Assembly (NCBI GenBank): GCA_023396535.1
Contig: JAEWWD010000116.1
Coordinates: forward strand, 1-16,785
DNA: 16,785 nt
Direction of reading: 5' to 3'
Source: Bacillota bacterium
GTDB lineage: Bacteria > Bacillota > Clostridia > Christensenellales > CAG-138
Shown piece after piece: positions 8,101 through 14,397 of this stretch (position 1 is its first letter; each line of letters starts with the position of its first letter). The position numbers were made by a program, and so were the translations under genes. The notes under the pieces are model-generated. The model had not been told where the DNA came from, made no database searches, and saw only the letters and a list, made by a program, of their open reading frames with translations.

Positions 8101-8931
8101 TTCTTCGGCCTGGGCGCGGCTTCAAAATGGATCTGCATCTACGCGGGTGGAGGGCTTGCGGTACTGCTGCTGTTCTCGTTTGTAAGTCGCTACCGTGAGT
8201 ACAGAAAGGCGACGACGTCGGGCAATGCCGCGCAAAAGCAGCGCGTACAGTATTTTTGGAAAAATACGGGATATACCCTGCTGTGGTGCTGCCTGTTCTA
8301 TATCGCCGTGCCTGTTGCCATCTATCTGCTCTCGTATATGCCCTATTACCTGTGTGATAAACACTACGGCATCATGGACGTATGGAATTACCAGAAATTC
8401 ATGTGGAGCTATCATAGCGGTCTCAAGGCGACGCACCCGTATTCCTCCACCTGGTGGCAATGGCCGTTTACCATCAGGCCCATGTGGTATTATTTCAGCG
8501 ACAGCACGCCGGCGGGTACCATATCCACGCTGACCGCTTCGGGCAACCCCGCGGTCTGGTGGGCGTGCTCCATTGCTGCCGTGTGGTTCTCGATATCGAG
8601 AATTACCGACAAAATTAAGGCCGAGCCGGGCATGACGACGGTGTTCGTGGGGATACTTGCTAATCTGCTTCCCTGGGTGCTGGTTACCCGCTGTACGTTC
8701 ATATACCATTTCTTTGCGACGGTACCTTTTATCATACTCAGCGGTGTATATCTGCTGCGCAGCTTTGAAGAGAGGCGTCCGGAGCTGTATTGGGTAAAGT
8801 GGGCGTGGATGGCCGCGTGCGTCGCTCTGTTCCTGCTCCTGTACCCGGGGCTTTCCGGGCTGCAGATCCCCATTTGGTACGCGAAAATATTAAAATTCCT
8901 GCCGGGCGGCAATTTGCTCTACGGGGTGTAA
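5173..8931 (+). CDS. Tandem GT-C membrane glycosyltransferase (GT-C unit plus PMT-type protein O-mannosyltransferase unit)
   Basis: This 1252-residue polytopic protein is probably a polyprenyl-phosphate-sugar dependent glycosyltransferase. Residues 1-23 look like a signal peptide ending in TPAAAA. Residues 28-176 form an exported beta-rich domain beginning LLYNGDFS, like carbohydrate-binding jelly rolls. A membrane segment lies near 206-228. A first GT-C unit follows, with D270 in HSTDIG, YPPGYMY near 298, SGGWGQIDS and LLKPQA. A basic cytosolic linker spans 641-689 and a membrane helix 690-708. A second beta-rich domain (about 715-815) follows. Then comes a classic PMT unit: FDELYHARTA with D841/E842, HPPLGK 863-868, QTRIATIDV with D937, and HPYSSTWWQWPFTIRPMWYY. 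ATG 5173 is preferred over TTG 5101 because it gives a clean signal peptide, follows GGGAGAG, and lies downstream of the promoter. Sugar and target are unknown. Confidence 0.85.
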   Translation: MRRVFAVFIAALLIMVLTPAAAAIDGELLYNGDFSVSSELQDLPAGWYFDAWIPDGSETYIQEEPDGGTSVVLESFQENDARICQRVEVKPDTCYRLSCDIYAQDVFGETGATISVLDTFSSSEQFFDTDGYQHAELVGVTGSDQTELVLALRIGGYGSLASGQASFRNVSMTVEQNPPSDALSFAALEYDGGGTSNDQEMGETPNWAILVLVVALSGFAFAYAYQRGIRGEELEHAQRRENRSRILALMSAALLVRALLSLLFVGHSTDIGCFLGWSDGMAEFGPAGFYTKSSFADYPPGYMYVLWLFGTLRRLLGLDYGSAFYIFLIKLPAIAADLLTAYIVYRIAIRRGAGERKAMALMSLMLFHPVFAFVSGGWGQIDSLLALGLFGVVYLFDTDRRILAGALFGLTILLKPQALMAGPLFAIAYLWGWNKESWKKRALEAALSVLAAVAVIALLALPFSSGQEPNWLFEKYFSTATSYPYASVEAFNLAALFSGNWKAISSIPLLFSFVVWGYIGIAVSLTFSIALYVAARKKKQEGAFYLALAFLIAALFTLGPYMHERYLFPALLSLIIAALYYDDRRLYIAFFWLSIALLFNTLCAFVIVDHQQARTATYDALTLLGSLVSVMGFVYLALACRDIVFHGRTLPTAREKEAAHLLDKRVEAKPARAAAKAVKVPKMSDDRRHALYCWGLTLLYACFALTNLGTLSAPESEYVSTEPGQVVTLHFEKQTQLSEFWVYGGIAEGTLLLEGQDGGQVSYDQVYDDMFRWHRVESDITAGELTLTTYSGELRIREMAFFDTDGNLLPVQAADMAGEAIVDEQNTVPEQPSYLNGMYFDELYHARTAYEHLHGIDPYENSHPPLGKVFIMLGVALFGMNAFGWRIVGALFGIAMVPIFYALCKRLFKKPEYALLGSVLFAFDFMHFTQTRIATIDVYAVFFILLMFYFMHRYYEMNFFDDGLKKTLKPLALAGLFFGLGAASKWICIYAGGGLAVLLLFSFVSRYREYRKATTSGNAAQKQRVQYFWKNTGYTLLWCCLFYIAVPVAIYLLSYMPYYLCDKHYGIMDVWNYQKFMWSYHSGLKATHPYSSTWWQWPFTIRPMWYYFSDSTPAGTISTLTASGNPAVWWACSIAAVWFSISRITDKIKAEPGMTTVFVGILANLLPWVLVTRCTFIYHFFATVPFIILSGVYLLRSFEERRPELYWVKWAWMAACVALFLLLYPGLSGLQIPIWYAKILKFLPGGNLLYGV

Positions 8932-9350
8932 TGTATATGAGCAAGTACTGGGATATGTTTGTAAAGTTCATCAAATTTAATATCGTGGGAGTCATGAACA
9001 CCGCGCTGGATTTGGGCATATTCGCCCTGCTGACATGGGTGGGCTTAGGGGAAGGGCTTGCTAAGACTGTCAGCTACTCCTGCGGCGTTCTCAACAGCTA
9101 CTTCTGGAACAGCCGATGGACGTTCAAGCAGGAGCATAAAAAATCCGCCCGGGAATTCCTGCTGTTTGTGCTCGTGAACCTTGTATCCTATGCGGTGGCG
9201 CGAATAGTGCTGCAGGGGAGTCTTACGTGGCTGCACATAGAAAACGCGAATATCCGAAATCTCATCGCCACGCCGGTGTCCGTCATCGTCAATTTTATAG
9301 GCAACAGACTGTTCGTGTTTAAGAAGTCATCCGGCGCAGAATCCAAATAA
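8931..9350 (+). CDS. GtrA-like small membrane protein
   Basis: GtrA-family proteins are small four-helix membrane proteins thought to flip polyprenyl-phosphate-linked sugars or assist GT-C enzymes. The product is about 139 residues, the usual size. It shows the family features FVKFIKFNIVGVMNTALD near the start, CGVLNSYFWNSRWTF in the middle, and VIVNFIGNRLFVFKK at the end, with four hydrophobic stretches. The ATG at 8931 overlaps the stop of the preceding glycosyltransferase (TAATG). A second ATG at 8937 has better spacing from GGGG (8923-8926) and may be the true start. Coupling to the GT-C gene strongly suggests a joint function in supplying lipid-linked sugar outside the membrane. Confidence 0.9.
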   Translation: MYMSKYWDMFVKFIKFNIVGVMNTALDLGIFALLTWVGLGEGLAKTVSYSCGVLNSYFWNSRWTFKQEHKKSAREFLLFVLVNLVSYAVARIVLQGSLTWLHIENANIRNLIATPVSVIVNFIGNRLFVFKKSSGAESK

Positions 9351-9351
9351 A

Positions 9352-9372
9352 CGCCGCGCTTCTGTGGCGGCG
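9352..9372 (+). other. GC-rich hairpin between gtrA-like gene and comM
   Basis: CGCCGC (9352-9357) and GCGGCG (9367-9372) form a six-pair stem with a nine-base loop. No T run follows at once, and the comM ribosome binding site starts four bases later. It may weakly end the upstream transcript or affect comM translation. Support is limited to base pairing. Confidence 0.3.
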
Positions 9373-9389
9373 CATGGGGGTATGGATTT

Positions 9390-10919
9390 TTGCTTGCGAG
9401 CATACAGAGCTACGGTCTCAACGGAATAGCAGGCTTCGCCGTACAGGTGCAGGTGGATATCGCCAACGGCTTGCCCAGCTATGAAACGGTGGGCCTGCCG
9501 GATGCGGCGGTGCGCGAATCGCGCGAGCGCGTGCGCGCGGCCATAAAAAACAGCGGCTTGGCGTTCCCGATCAGCCGCATCACTATCAATCTCGCGCCCG
9601 CTGATCTTCGCAAAGAGGGTTCGGTATACGATCTGCCCATCGCCATAGGCATATTGGAGGCGGCGGGCCAGCTTCAGCCGGGCTGCACAAAGGACATGCT
9701 GTTTCTGGGAGAGCTAGCGCTGGACGGCAGCGTGCGCGCCATAGATGGCGTACTGCCCATGGTGATCGACGCGTTTGCGCACGGCTCTAAAACCATCGTA
9801 CTGCCGGAAGGCAACGCGGAAGAGGCGGCCTATATCACAGGGGCGCGGATTTTACCGGTCATGTCGCTCCGGCAGGCGGTGGACTGTCTTCGGGAAACCG
9901 CGCCCTTCACGCCCTATCCCAATAAAAACTGGGATATCCAAAGTACCGTGCACAGCACGGATTTCTGCGAAATCAAGGGGCAGCAGGGCGCAAAGCGCGC
10001 GGCGGAGATCGCCGTGGCGGGCGGACACAACATACTGCTGATCGGTACGCCCGGTTCGGGTAAAACCATGCTTGCGCGCAGCATTCCTTCCATATTGCCC
10101 GATCTCACATTTGAAGAAGCGCTCGAAATCACAAAAATCCATTCCGTCGTCGGCGCTACGCGCGAAAGCGGCGGCATTATACGCGAAAGACCGTTCCGCG
10201 CGCCGCACCACGGCGCGTCGGCCGCCGCGCTTATAGGCGGCGGGCAGCGCGCGTTGCCCGGTGAAATCAGTCTGGCGCATTACGGCGTGCTGTTTCTGGA
10301 TGAGTTTCCGGAGTTCCGCAAGGATGTGCTGGAAGCGCTGCGCCAGCCGCTGGAGGACGGCGTCGTCACCATCACGCGGGCTATGGCGAACGCAACATAT
10401 CCCGCGGATTTCATGCTGGTTGCCGCTATGAATCCCTGCCCCTGCGGCAATTATGGCTCGCGCATCACGCCCTGCCGCTGTACGCCGTTCCAGATCCAAA
10501 GGTATCAGGGCCGCATATCGGGCCCCCTGCTTGATCGGCTGGATATTCAAATCGAAATGACAGAGGTCGGATATGCGGACATATCCAGCAAGGCGACGGG
10601 GGAGTCCTCCGCCGTGATTCGCGCGCGCGTCAATCGCGCGCGGCAGATTCAGCGGGAGCGGTACAGGAAAGAAGGATTCTATTTTAACGCCCAGCTATCC
10701 AACAGCCTGATCCGCGCCTATTGTGCATTGGACCCGACTTCCGAAGCCATTTTGAAGCAGGCGTTTTCCACACTGCATTTGAGCGCGCGGGCATACAACC
10801 GTATTTTAAAGGTCGCGCGCACCATAGCGGATATCGAGGGAAGCGACGCCATCAAAAGCGAGCATATCGCGGAGGCTATACAGTACCGGAGCCTTGATTC
10901 CAAGTGCATGGGGGGATAA
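9390..10919 (+). CDS. comM: ComM/YifB family Mg-chelatase-like AAA+ ATPase
   Basis: ComM-type proteins are hexameric helicase-like AAA+ ATPases. In Gram-negatives they promote branch migration during natural transformation; in Firmicutes the role is less certain. The 509 residues have an N-terminal Lon-S5-like fold (about 1-170) with GLPDAAVRESRERVRAAIKN. Walker A follows as GTPGSGKT at 219-226, then the FRAPHH segment and Walker B LDE at 303-305. AAMNPCPCGNYG with a nearby CRC gives the zinc-like cysteines. The C-terminal helical domain has RAYNRILKVARTIADIEG. The start is a TTG at 9390 with GGGGG nine bases upstream. It is followed at once by dprA, a common pairing. Confidence 0.95.
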   Translation: MLASIQSYGLNGIAGFAVQVQVDIANGLPSYETVGLPDAAVRESRERVRAAIKNSGLAFPISRITINLAPADLRKEGSVYDLPIAIGILEAAGQLQPGCTKDMLFLGELALDGSVRAIDGVLPMVIDAFAHGSKTIVLPEGNAEEAAYITGARILPVMSLRQAVDCLRETAPFTPYPNKNWDIQSTVHSTDFCEIKGQQGAKRAAEIAVAGGHNILLIGTPGSGKTMLARSIPSILPDLTFEEALEITKIHSVVGATRESGGIIRERPFRAPHHGASAAALIGGGQRALPGEISLAHYGVLFLDEFPEFRKDVLEALRQPLEDGVVTITRAMANATYPADFMLVAAMNPCPCGNYGSRITPCRCTPFQIQRYQGRISGPLLDRLDIQIEMTEVGYADISSKATGESSAVIRARVNRARQIQRERYRKEGFYFNAQLSNSLIRAYCALDPTSEAILKQAFSTLHLSARAYNRILKVARTIADIEGSDAIKSEHIAEAIQYRSLDSKCMGG

Positions 10920-10920
10920 T

Positions 10921-12030
10921 ATGCGGGAGCTTACGCGGGAGGAACGGCTGTTTCTGTGGCTCAGCGGCGTCATAGGCCCCGATGCGCCGCTGTTCGGGCA
11001 GTTTTATGCGCGCTATCCGGACATGGAAGAACTGTTCTCGCTTGCCAAACGGCGTACGCTCTCCGCGTTTGCGCAATGGGGGCCTACGTTTGCGAACCGG
11101 CTGTGTGATTCGGCCTGTGAAGAGTTTATTGAAGAGCGCGTACGGTTTCTGGAGAAGCATAATGTGGATTTCATCCCCATCGCAAGCGCGCGTTATCCGG
11201 AGTTGCTCAGGGAAATTCATCATCCGCCCATGGCGCTGTATGTCAAAGGCAGGCTGGAGGCAGCCTATCCGCTAAACATAGGCATCGTTGGGATGCGCAG
11301 GTGCACGTCTTACGGGGAAGCGGTGGCGCGGCATTTCGGATTTGAGCTCGCCGAAAACGGCGTAACGGTCGTTTCCGGCATGGCGGCAGGGATTGACAGC
11401 TTCGCGGCGCTTGGAGCGTTGCGTTGCGCGGATGCGAAAAACCCTACGATCGCGGTGCTGGGCAGCGGCATCGACGTGATATACCCAAGCTCCAATGCCC
11501 GCCTGTATGACGAAATAGCGGAGCGCGGCGCTGTTCTATCCGAATTTTTACCGGGCACAAAACCTTTCAGGGGCAATTTTCCCATACGCAACCGGGTGAT
11601 CAGCGGGCTTTCGCGCGGTGTCGTCATCGTGGAAGCGGCAGGCCGCAGCGGCACTACCATCACGGCAAACCATGCGCTGGATCAGAACCGGGACGTATTC
11701 GCGGTACCCGGAAGGATAACGGACGAAAGCAGCGTAGGCCCTAACGGCATGATACAGCGCGGCGAAGCCAAGCCTGTGTTCTGCGTACAGGATATACTCT
11801 GCGAATACGGCATGGCCGTGAAGTCGCAAAAGCCTGCTGAAGAGCCGGATATGACCGGACTTACGTACGTACAGACGCGCATTGTAGAACAGCTTCGAAC
11901 GGGCGAAAAGAGCGCCGACGAACTATGTGAGAACTTATCATTATCGGCCGCGGATGTAAATTCTGCCTTGACATCTCTCAGGTTTTTAGGAATAATTAAG
12001 CAATTGCCGGGCCGTGTATTCGGGCTTTAA
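10921..12030 (+). CDS. dprA: DNA processing protein DprA (Smf)
   Basis: DprA binds incoming single-stranded DNA and loads RecA during natural transformation; it is also widely kept in bacteria not known to be competent. From ATG 10921 the protein has 369 residues. An N-terminal SAM-like helical region (1-70) is followed by the Rossmann fold from G121 (GIVGMRRCTSYG). Further blocks are VVSGMAAGIDSFAALGAL, VLGSGIDVIYPS, FPIRNRVISGLS and the AAGRSGTTITANHALDQ loop. The C-terminal winged helix lies around 315-369. The ATG is two bases after the comM stop and has a GGGGGG site at 10910-10915; a TTG 27 bases upstream was rejected. The 3' end carries a promoter for the next gene. Confidence 0.95.
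   Translation: MRELTREERLFLWLSGVIGPDAPLFGQFYARYPDMEELFSLAKRRTLSAFAQWGPTFANRLCDSACEEFIEERVRFLEKHNVDFIPIASARYPELLREIHHPPMALYVKGRLEAAYPLNIGIVGMRRCTSYGEAVARHFGFELAENGVTVVSGMAAGIDSFAALGALRCADAKNPTIAVLGSGIDVIYPSSNARLYDEIAERGAVLSEFLPGTKPFRGNFPIRNRVISGLSRGVVIVEAAGRSGTTITANHALDQNRDVFAVPGRITDESSVGPNGMIQRGEAKPVFCVQDILCEYGMAVKSQKPAEEPDMTGLTYVQTRIVEQLRTGEKSADELCENLSLSAADVNSALTSLRFLGIIKQLPGRVFGL
11968..11996 (+). promoter_or_regulatory. Near-consensus sigma-A promoter inside the 3' end of dprA
   Basis: A perfect -35 box TTGACA (11968-11973), a 17-base spacer and AATAAT (11991-11996, five of six consensus bases) lie in the last codons of dprA. Transcription would begin near 12003, about 100 bases before the RpiR-type gene. 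It marks the boundary between the housekeeping block and the transporter region. Confidence 0.7.
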
Positions 12031-12055
12031 TGATTTGCCCGAATGTAGTCCCCGG
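12007..12055 (+). promoter_or_regulatory. Extended inverted repeat in the leader of the RpiR-type gene
   Basis: ATTCGGGC (12018-12025) and GCCCGAAT (12037-12044) are perfect inverted repeats around an 11-base spacer that holds the dprA stop codon. In RNA, three more pairs (12015-12017 with 12045-12047), a 3x3 internal loop, and CCGGG/CCCGG (12007-12011 with 12051-12055) extend the stem. No T run follows. It may be an operator, a leader structure, or a weak transcript end for dprA. Confidence 0.5.
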
Positions 12056-12102
12056 AGTATATTCACGCAGTGTCCATGGCGGATAGGCGGGATCGGAGTA
12101 CC

Positions 12103-12939
12103 ATGATTACCAGCCGACTGGAAAGCAAATATCAGGACATGTCTGCCGGCCAGAAAAATGTTGCGGATTTTATCCGAAGCCATCTGAACGAAGCGGTTTA
12201 TATGAACGCGAAAGAAATGGCGGAAAAGACCTCGTTCAGTGAATCCGGGGTTGTTCGTTTTGCGGCGTTCTTAGGCTATAAAGGGTTTAAGGACATGCAA
12301 AAAGCGATGCAGGATGAGGTTCGAATCAAGTACTCCATCGCCGACCGGTTTGAGGAGGCATTGGAGGAAACCGATGAGGAACTCAGCGACAGCAAAAGGG
12401 TCTATAACCAAACGCTGAAAAACCTGAACGATACATATGGATATCTCCCGGAAGCTGTTCTGGACGAGGCTGTAAATGAAATACTGGCGGCAAAAAGAAT
12501 AGGCGTAATAGGTACCCGCGTGGCGGCGGCGCCGGCGTTGACATTGCAGATACTGCTCAACCAATTGATCCCGGACGTCCGTTTGTTCATTCCCGGAATC
12601 GACGCATCCTTCGATATGATCAGAAATTGGGGTCAGGGAGATCTTCTGATTGGCTTTTCGTTTATGAAAAAGAAAAATTACGCCTATGACATACTTTCTT
12701 TTGGTAAGGAAAATGGGTGTAAAATTATATCCATTTGTGATAATTATCGAAACTCTATCGCAAACCTGGGGGATGTTGTGCTGCCGGTACGCAGCGAGGC
12801 GGCCTTTTTATCATTCGCTCCGACCATGTTTTTGCTTGACGTTTTGCTCTATAAAGTATCCAAACATTTTGGGAGTGCAAGTTCCGAAAAACTAAAAGAA
12901 CTCGATGAAATTATTCAGAGGTTCCTGATCCATTCATAA
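12103..12939 (+). CDS. MurR/RpiR family transcriptional regulator
   Basis: These regulators pair an N-terminal helix-turn-helix with a C-terminal SIS domain that usually senses a phosphorylated sugar. The product is 278 residues. The HTH region (about 1-75) holds MSAGQKNVADFIRSHL, AKEMAEKTSFSESGVVRF and AAFLGYKGFKDMQ, the classic family order. The SIS domain (about 120-250) begins near GVIGTRVAAAPALTLQ at residue 134 and includes GDLLIGFSF and KIISICDNYRNSIANLGD. The ATG at 12103 gives the family-typical N-terminus; GTG 12070 and ATG 12076 are in-frame alternatives. Its promoter lies in dprA and hairpins follow the stop. Its position before a BMP-type importer suggests control of that importer, which is inference. 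Confidence 0.9.
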   Translation: MITSRLESKYQDMSAGQKNVADFIRSHLNEAVYMNAKEMAEKTSFSESGVVRFAAFLGYKGFKDMQKAMQDEVRIKYSIADRFEEALEETDEELSDSKRVYNQTLKNLNDTYGYLPEAVLDEAVNEILAAKRIGVIGTRVAAAPALTLQILLNQLIPDVRLFIPGIDASFDMIRNWGQGDLLIGFSFMKKKNYAYDILSFGKENGCKIISICDNYRNSIANLGDVVLPVRSEAAFLSFAPTMFLLDVLLYKVSKHFGSASSEKLKELDEIIQRFLIHS

Positions 12940-12943
12940 CCTC

Positions 12944-12988
12944 CGATAATGGGTTCTTATCGATGAAAGGCCTTTTGAGGGCCTTTTT
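12944..12988 (+). terminator. Tandem hairpins with rho-independent terminator after the RpiR-type gene
   Basis: The first hairpin is CGATAA (12944-12949) with TTATCG (12957-12962). The second is AAAGGCC (12966-12972) with GGCCTTT (12980-12986), running into five T residues at 12984-12988. The second is a standard intrinsic terminator and separates the regulator from the lipoprotein gene, which has its own promoter. Confidence 0.85.
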
Positions 12989-13043
12989 ATGATGCGCTCC
13001 CCACAAGAAGGCTCACTTATAACGTAAATTTAAAATTGCATAT

Positions 13044-13058
13044 AACATAATTTATGTT
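13044..13058 (+). promoter_or_regulatory. Perfect palindrome overlapping the lipoprotein promoter (candidate operator)
   Basis: AACATAA (13044-13050), a central T (13051) and TTATGTT (13052-13058) form a perfect 15-base palindrome. Its right edge overlaps the -35 box at 13057-13062, the position expected for a repressor site. The RpiR-type protein encoded just upstream is the natural candidate. Sequence alone does not prove binding. Confidence 0.5.
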
Positions 13059-13085
13059 GCAAGTAAAATTGCATTGGAGTAGAAT
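13057..13085 (+). promoter_or_regulatory. Promoter for the BMP lipoprotein gene
   Basis: TTGCAA (13057-13062) and TAGAAT (13080-13085) are separated by 17 bases in an AT-rich stretch. The predicted start near 13092 gives a leader of about 50 bases, which contains a small hairpin (GCAAC 13096-13100 with GTTGC 13107-13111) and the GGAGGAGA ribosome binding site at 13131-13138. Confidence 0.65.
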
Positions 13086-13142
13086 TATATTCACGGCAAC
13101 CACAGTGTTGCATAACAATTCTTACTGCATGGAGGAGAATCA

Positions 13143-14225
13143 ATGAAAAAACAGAACTGGATCGTATGGGTATTGATTGTTGTCATGATGCTCGGATTAG
13201 TAGGATGTAATAGCAACACTGGGAACGCGCCGGCCGCGCCCGCAAACGCAGAAGCGACAGCTGCGGCGGAGCCTGCGGCTACGCCGGAATCTGCAGTTGA
13301 AACCACTGCCCCTCAAGCGGAATATAAAGTAGCCGTATTGATTCCGGGCTCCATCAACGACGGCGGCTGGGGCACCACAGGCTATGAGTCGGCAAAAGCG
13401 GCTGCGGACGCCATCGGCGCTGTCGAATTCAGCTATACCGAGACCAAGTCGCCGCAGGACGCGGTTGATGCGCTGACCGACTACGGCGAAAGAGGCTTTA
13501 CGGTTGTATTCTGCCACAGCTACGATTACCAGGATGCCTGCGCAAAGGTCGCAGGGGATTATCCTCAAACACAATTCGTTACTTCCGGCGGTACGACCCG
13601 CACTGAAAACATTACGCCCATCTATGTGAAGTCGGAGCAGGCGTCCTACATGCTCGGCGTAGTTGCGGCGAAAATGACGAAGACCAAGAAGATCGGTATC
13701 GTTGGCAGTGAAGAACTCCCGGCGATCACGAAAACGCTCAAAGGCTTCTCGCAGGGAATCACGGATACGGATCCCACGGTAGAGCCCATCGTAACCTATC
13801 TTGGAACCGGTACGGATGTGGGCAAGGGCAGGGAGGCGACGCTTGCGCTCATCAACAATGGCTGCGATATCATTTTCGGCAATGCCAACGCGGCAGCGCA
13901 GGGCGTATTCCAGGCTGTAGACGAGAGCAAAGCGAAGGGCGTACTCGGCATAGGTTCCTATGCAAGAATTACACAGAAATACCCGGATTGCTTCATCGCG
14001 GATTATCTTTCCGAATACAAACCCGTTATGGTGGAGATTGCCCAGAAGATCGTGGACGGGACTTTCGTACCCGGTGAAGACTATTTTGCGGATATCTTCA
14101 ACGGTGGTGCAAGCGTCTATTTCAACGATAAGCTGCCCGTGTCCGCAGATGCAATGGCCGCGTATGACGCTGCGAAAGAGAAATTCAAGACCAACAGCAT
14201 TACGATCGATATAGGCGAATATTAA
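13143..14225 (+). CDS. BMP family ABC transporter substrate-binding lipoprotein
   Basis: This is the extracellular ligand-binding lipoprotein of a BMP/PnrA-type importer. The 360 residues start with a lipoprotein signal; the lipobox is LVGC with Cys22 as the lipidated residue. An Ala/Pro/Glu/Thr-rich tether (about 23-58) follows. The periplasmic-binding fold then begins at EYKVAVLIPGSINDGGWG. Later blocks are VVFCHSYDYQDACAKVAGDY, KSEQASYMLGVVAAKM, KKIGIVGS, CDIIFGNANAAAQG and the C-terminal hinge region. Family members bind purine nucleosides or other ligands. Here the ligand loops (NDGGWG at 72-77 and GIGSYARI around 269-276) differ from the classic nucleoside form, so the substrate is uncertain. 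The ABC ATPase and permease follow. Confidence 0.92.
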   Translation: MKKQNWIVWVLIVVMMLGLVGCNSNTGNAPAAPANAEATAAAEPAATPESAVETTAPQAEYKVAVLIPGSINDGGWGTTGYESAKAAADAIGAVEFSYTETKSPQDAVDALTDYGERGFTVVFCHSYDYQDACAKVAGDYPQTQFVTSGGTTRTENITPIYVKSEQASYMLGVVAAKMTKTKKIGIVGSEELPAITKTLKGFSQGITDTDPTVEPIVTYLGTGTDVGKGREATLALINNGCDIIFGNANAAAQGVFQAVDESKAKGVLGIGSYARITQKYPDCFIADYLSEYKPVMVEIAQKIVDGTFVPGEDYFADIFNGGASVYFNDKLPVSADAMAAYDAAKEKFKTNSITIDIGEY

Positions 14226-14236
14226 AAATTCCAATG

Positions 14237-14367
14237 GGGACTGTTCCGTGCACGGGAAAAACCTTAAATGCGCATATAGCCAATGACTGCACATAACGCT
14301 TCGCCGGTCTTCCCCTGAGGGGCGCAAGAAATCCGGCTCGCAATACGTGCGCGTACGGAACAGTCCC
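14237..14367. repeat. 131-base structured element with 13-bp terminal inverted repeats
   Basis: GGGACTGTTCCGT (14237-14249) is the exact reverse complement of 14355-14367. The arms continue inward with GCACG (14250-14254) against CGTGC (14346-14350), leaving a four-base bulge (14351-14354). Inside, GCCGG (14303-14307)/CCGGC (14333-14337) and CCCC/GGGG (14312-14315 with 14319-14322) form another hairpin. There is no coding sequence, T run or obvious target duplication. It resembles a REP- or MITE-like intergenic repeat set between the lipoprotein and ATPase genes. Confidence 0.65.
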
Positions 14368-14397
14368 TTTCAACCAAATACTTTGGGAAGGAAAGCA

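Noticed and set aside
8790..8930. Upstream extension of the gtrA-like frame
   Set aside because: It runs 141 bases into the glycosyltransferase gene in another frame; the family N-terminus and the coupled ATG at 8931/8937 fit the start better.
10619..10641. CGCGCGCG inverted repeat inside comM
   Set aside because: It encodes the alternating Arg/Ala stretch of ComM in a GC-rich genome, so low-complexity codon use explains it.
12940..13142. Possible small gene or RNA in the regulator-lipoprotein gap
   Set aside because: Only the terminator hairpins, promoter, palindrome and ribosome binding site were supported; no short frame with a ribosome binding site was found.
13197..14327. A 376-codon open frame on the - strand opposite the lipoprotein gene
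   Set aside because: It lies wholly against a well-supported BMP lipoprotein gene, shows no recognisable domain, and is rich in Arg and His as expected for the reverse of GC-rich codons.
14347..14397. In-frame GTG extension of the ABC ATPase
   Set aside because: It would translate the 3' arm of the inverted-repeat element; the ATG at 14398 has a strong ribosome binding site and gives the family N-terminus.
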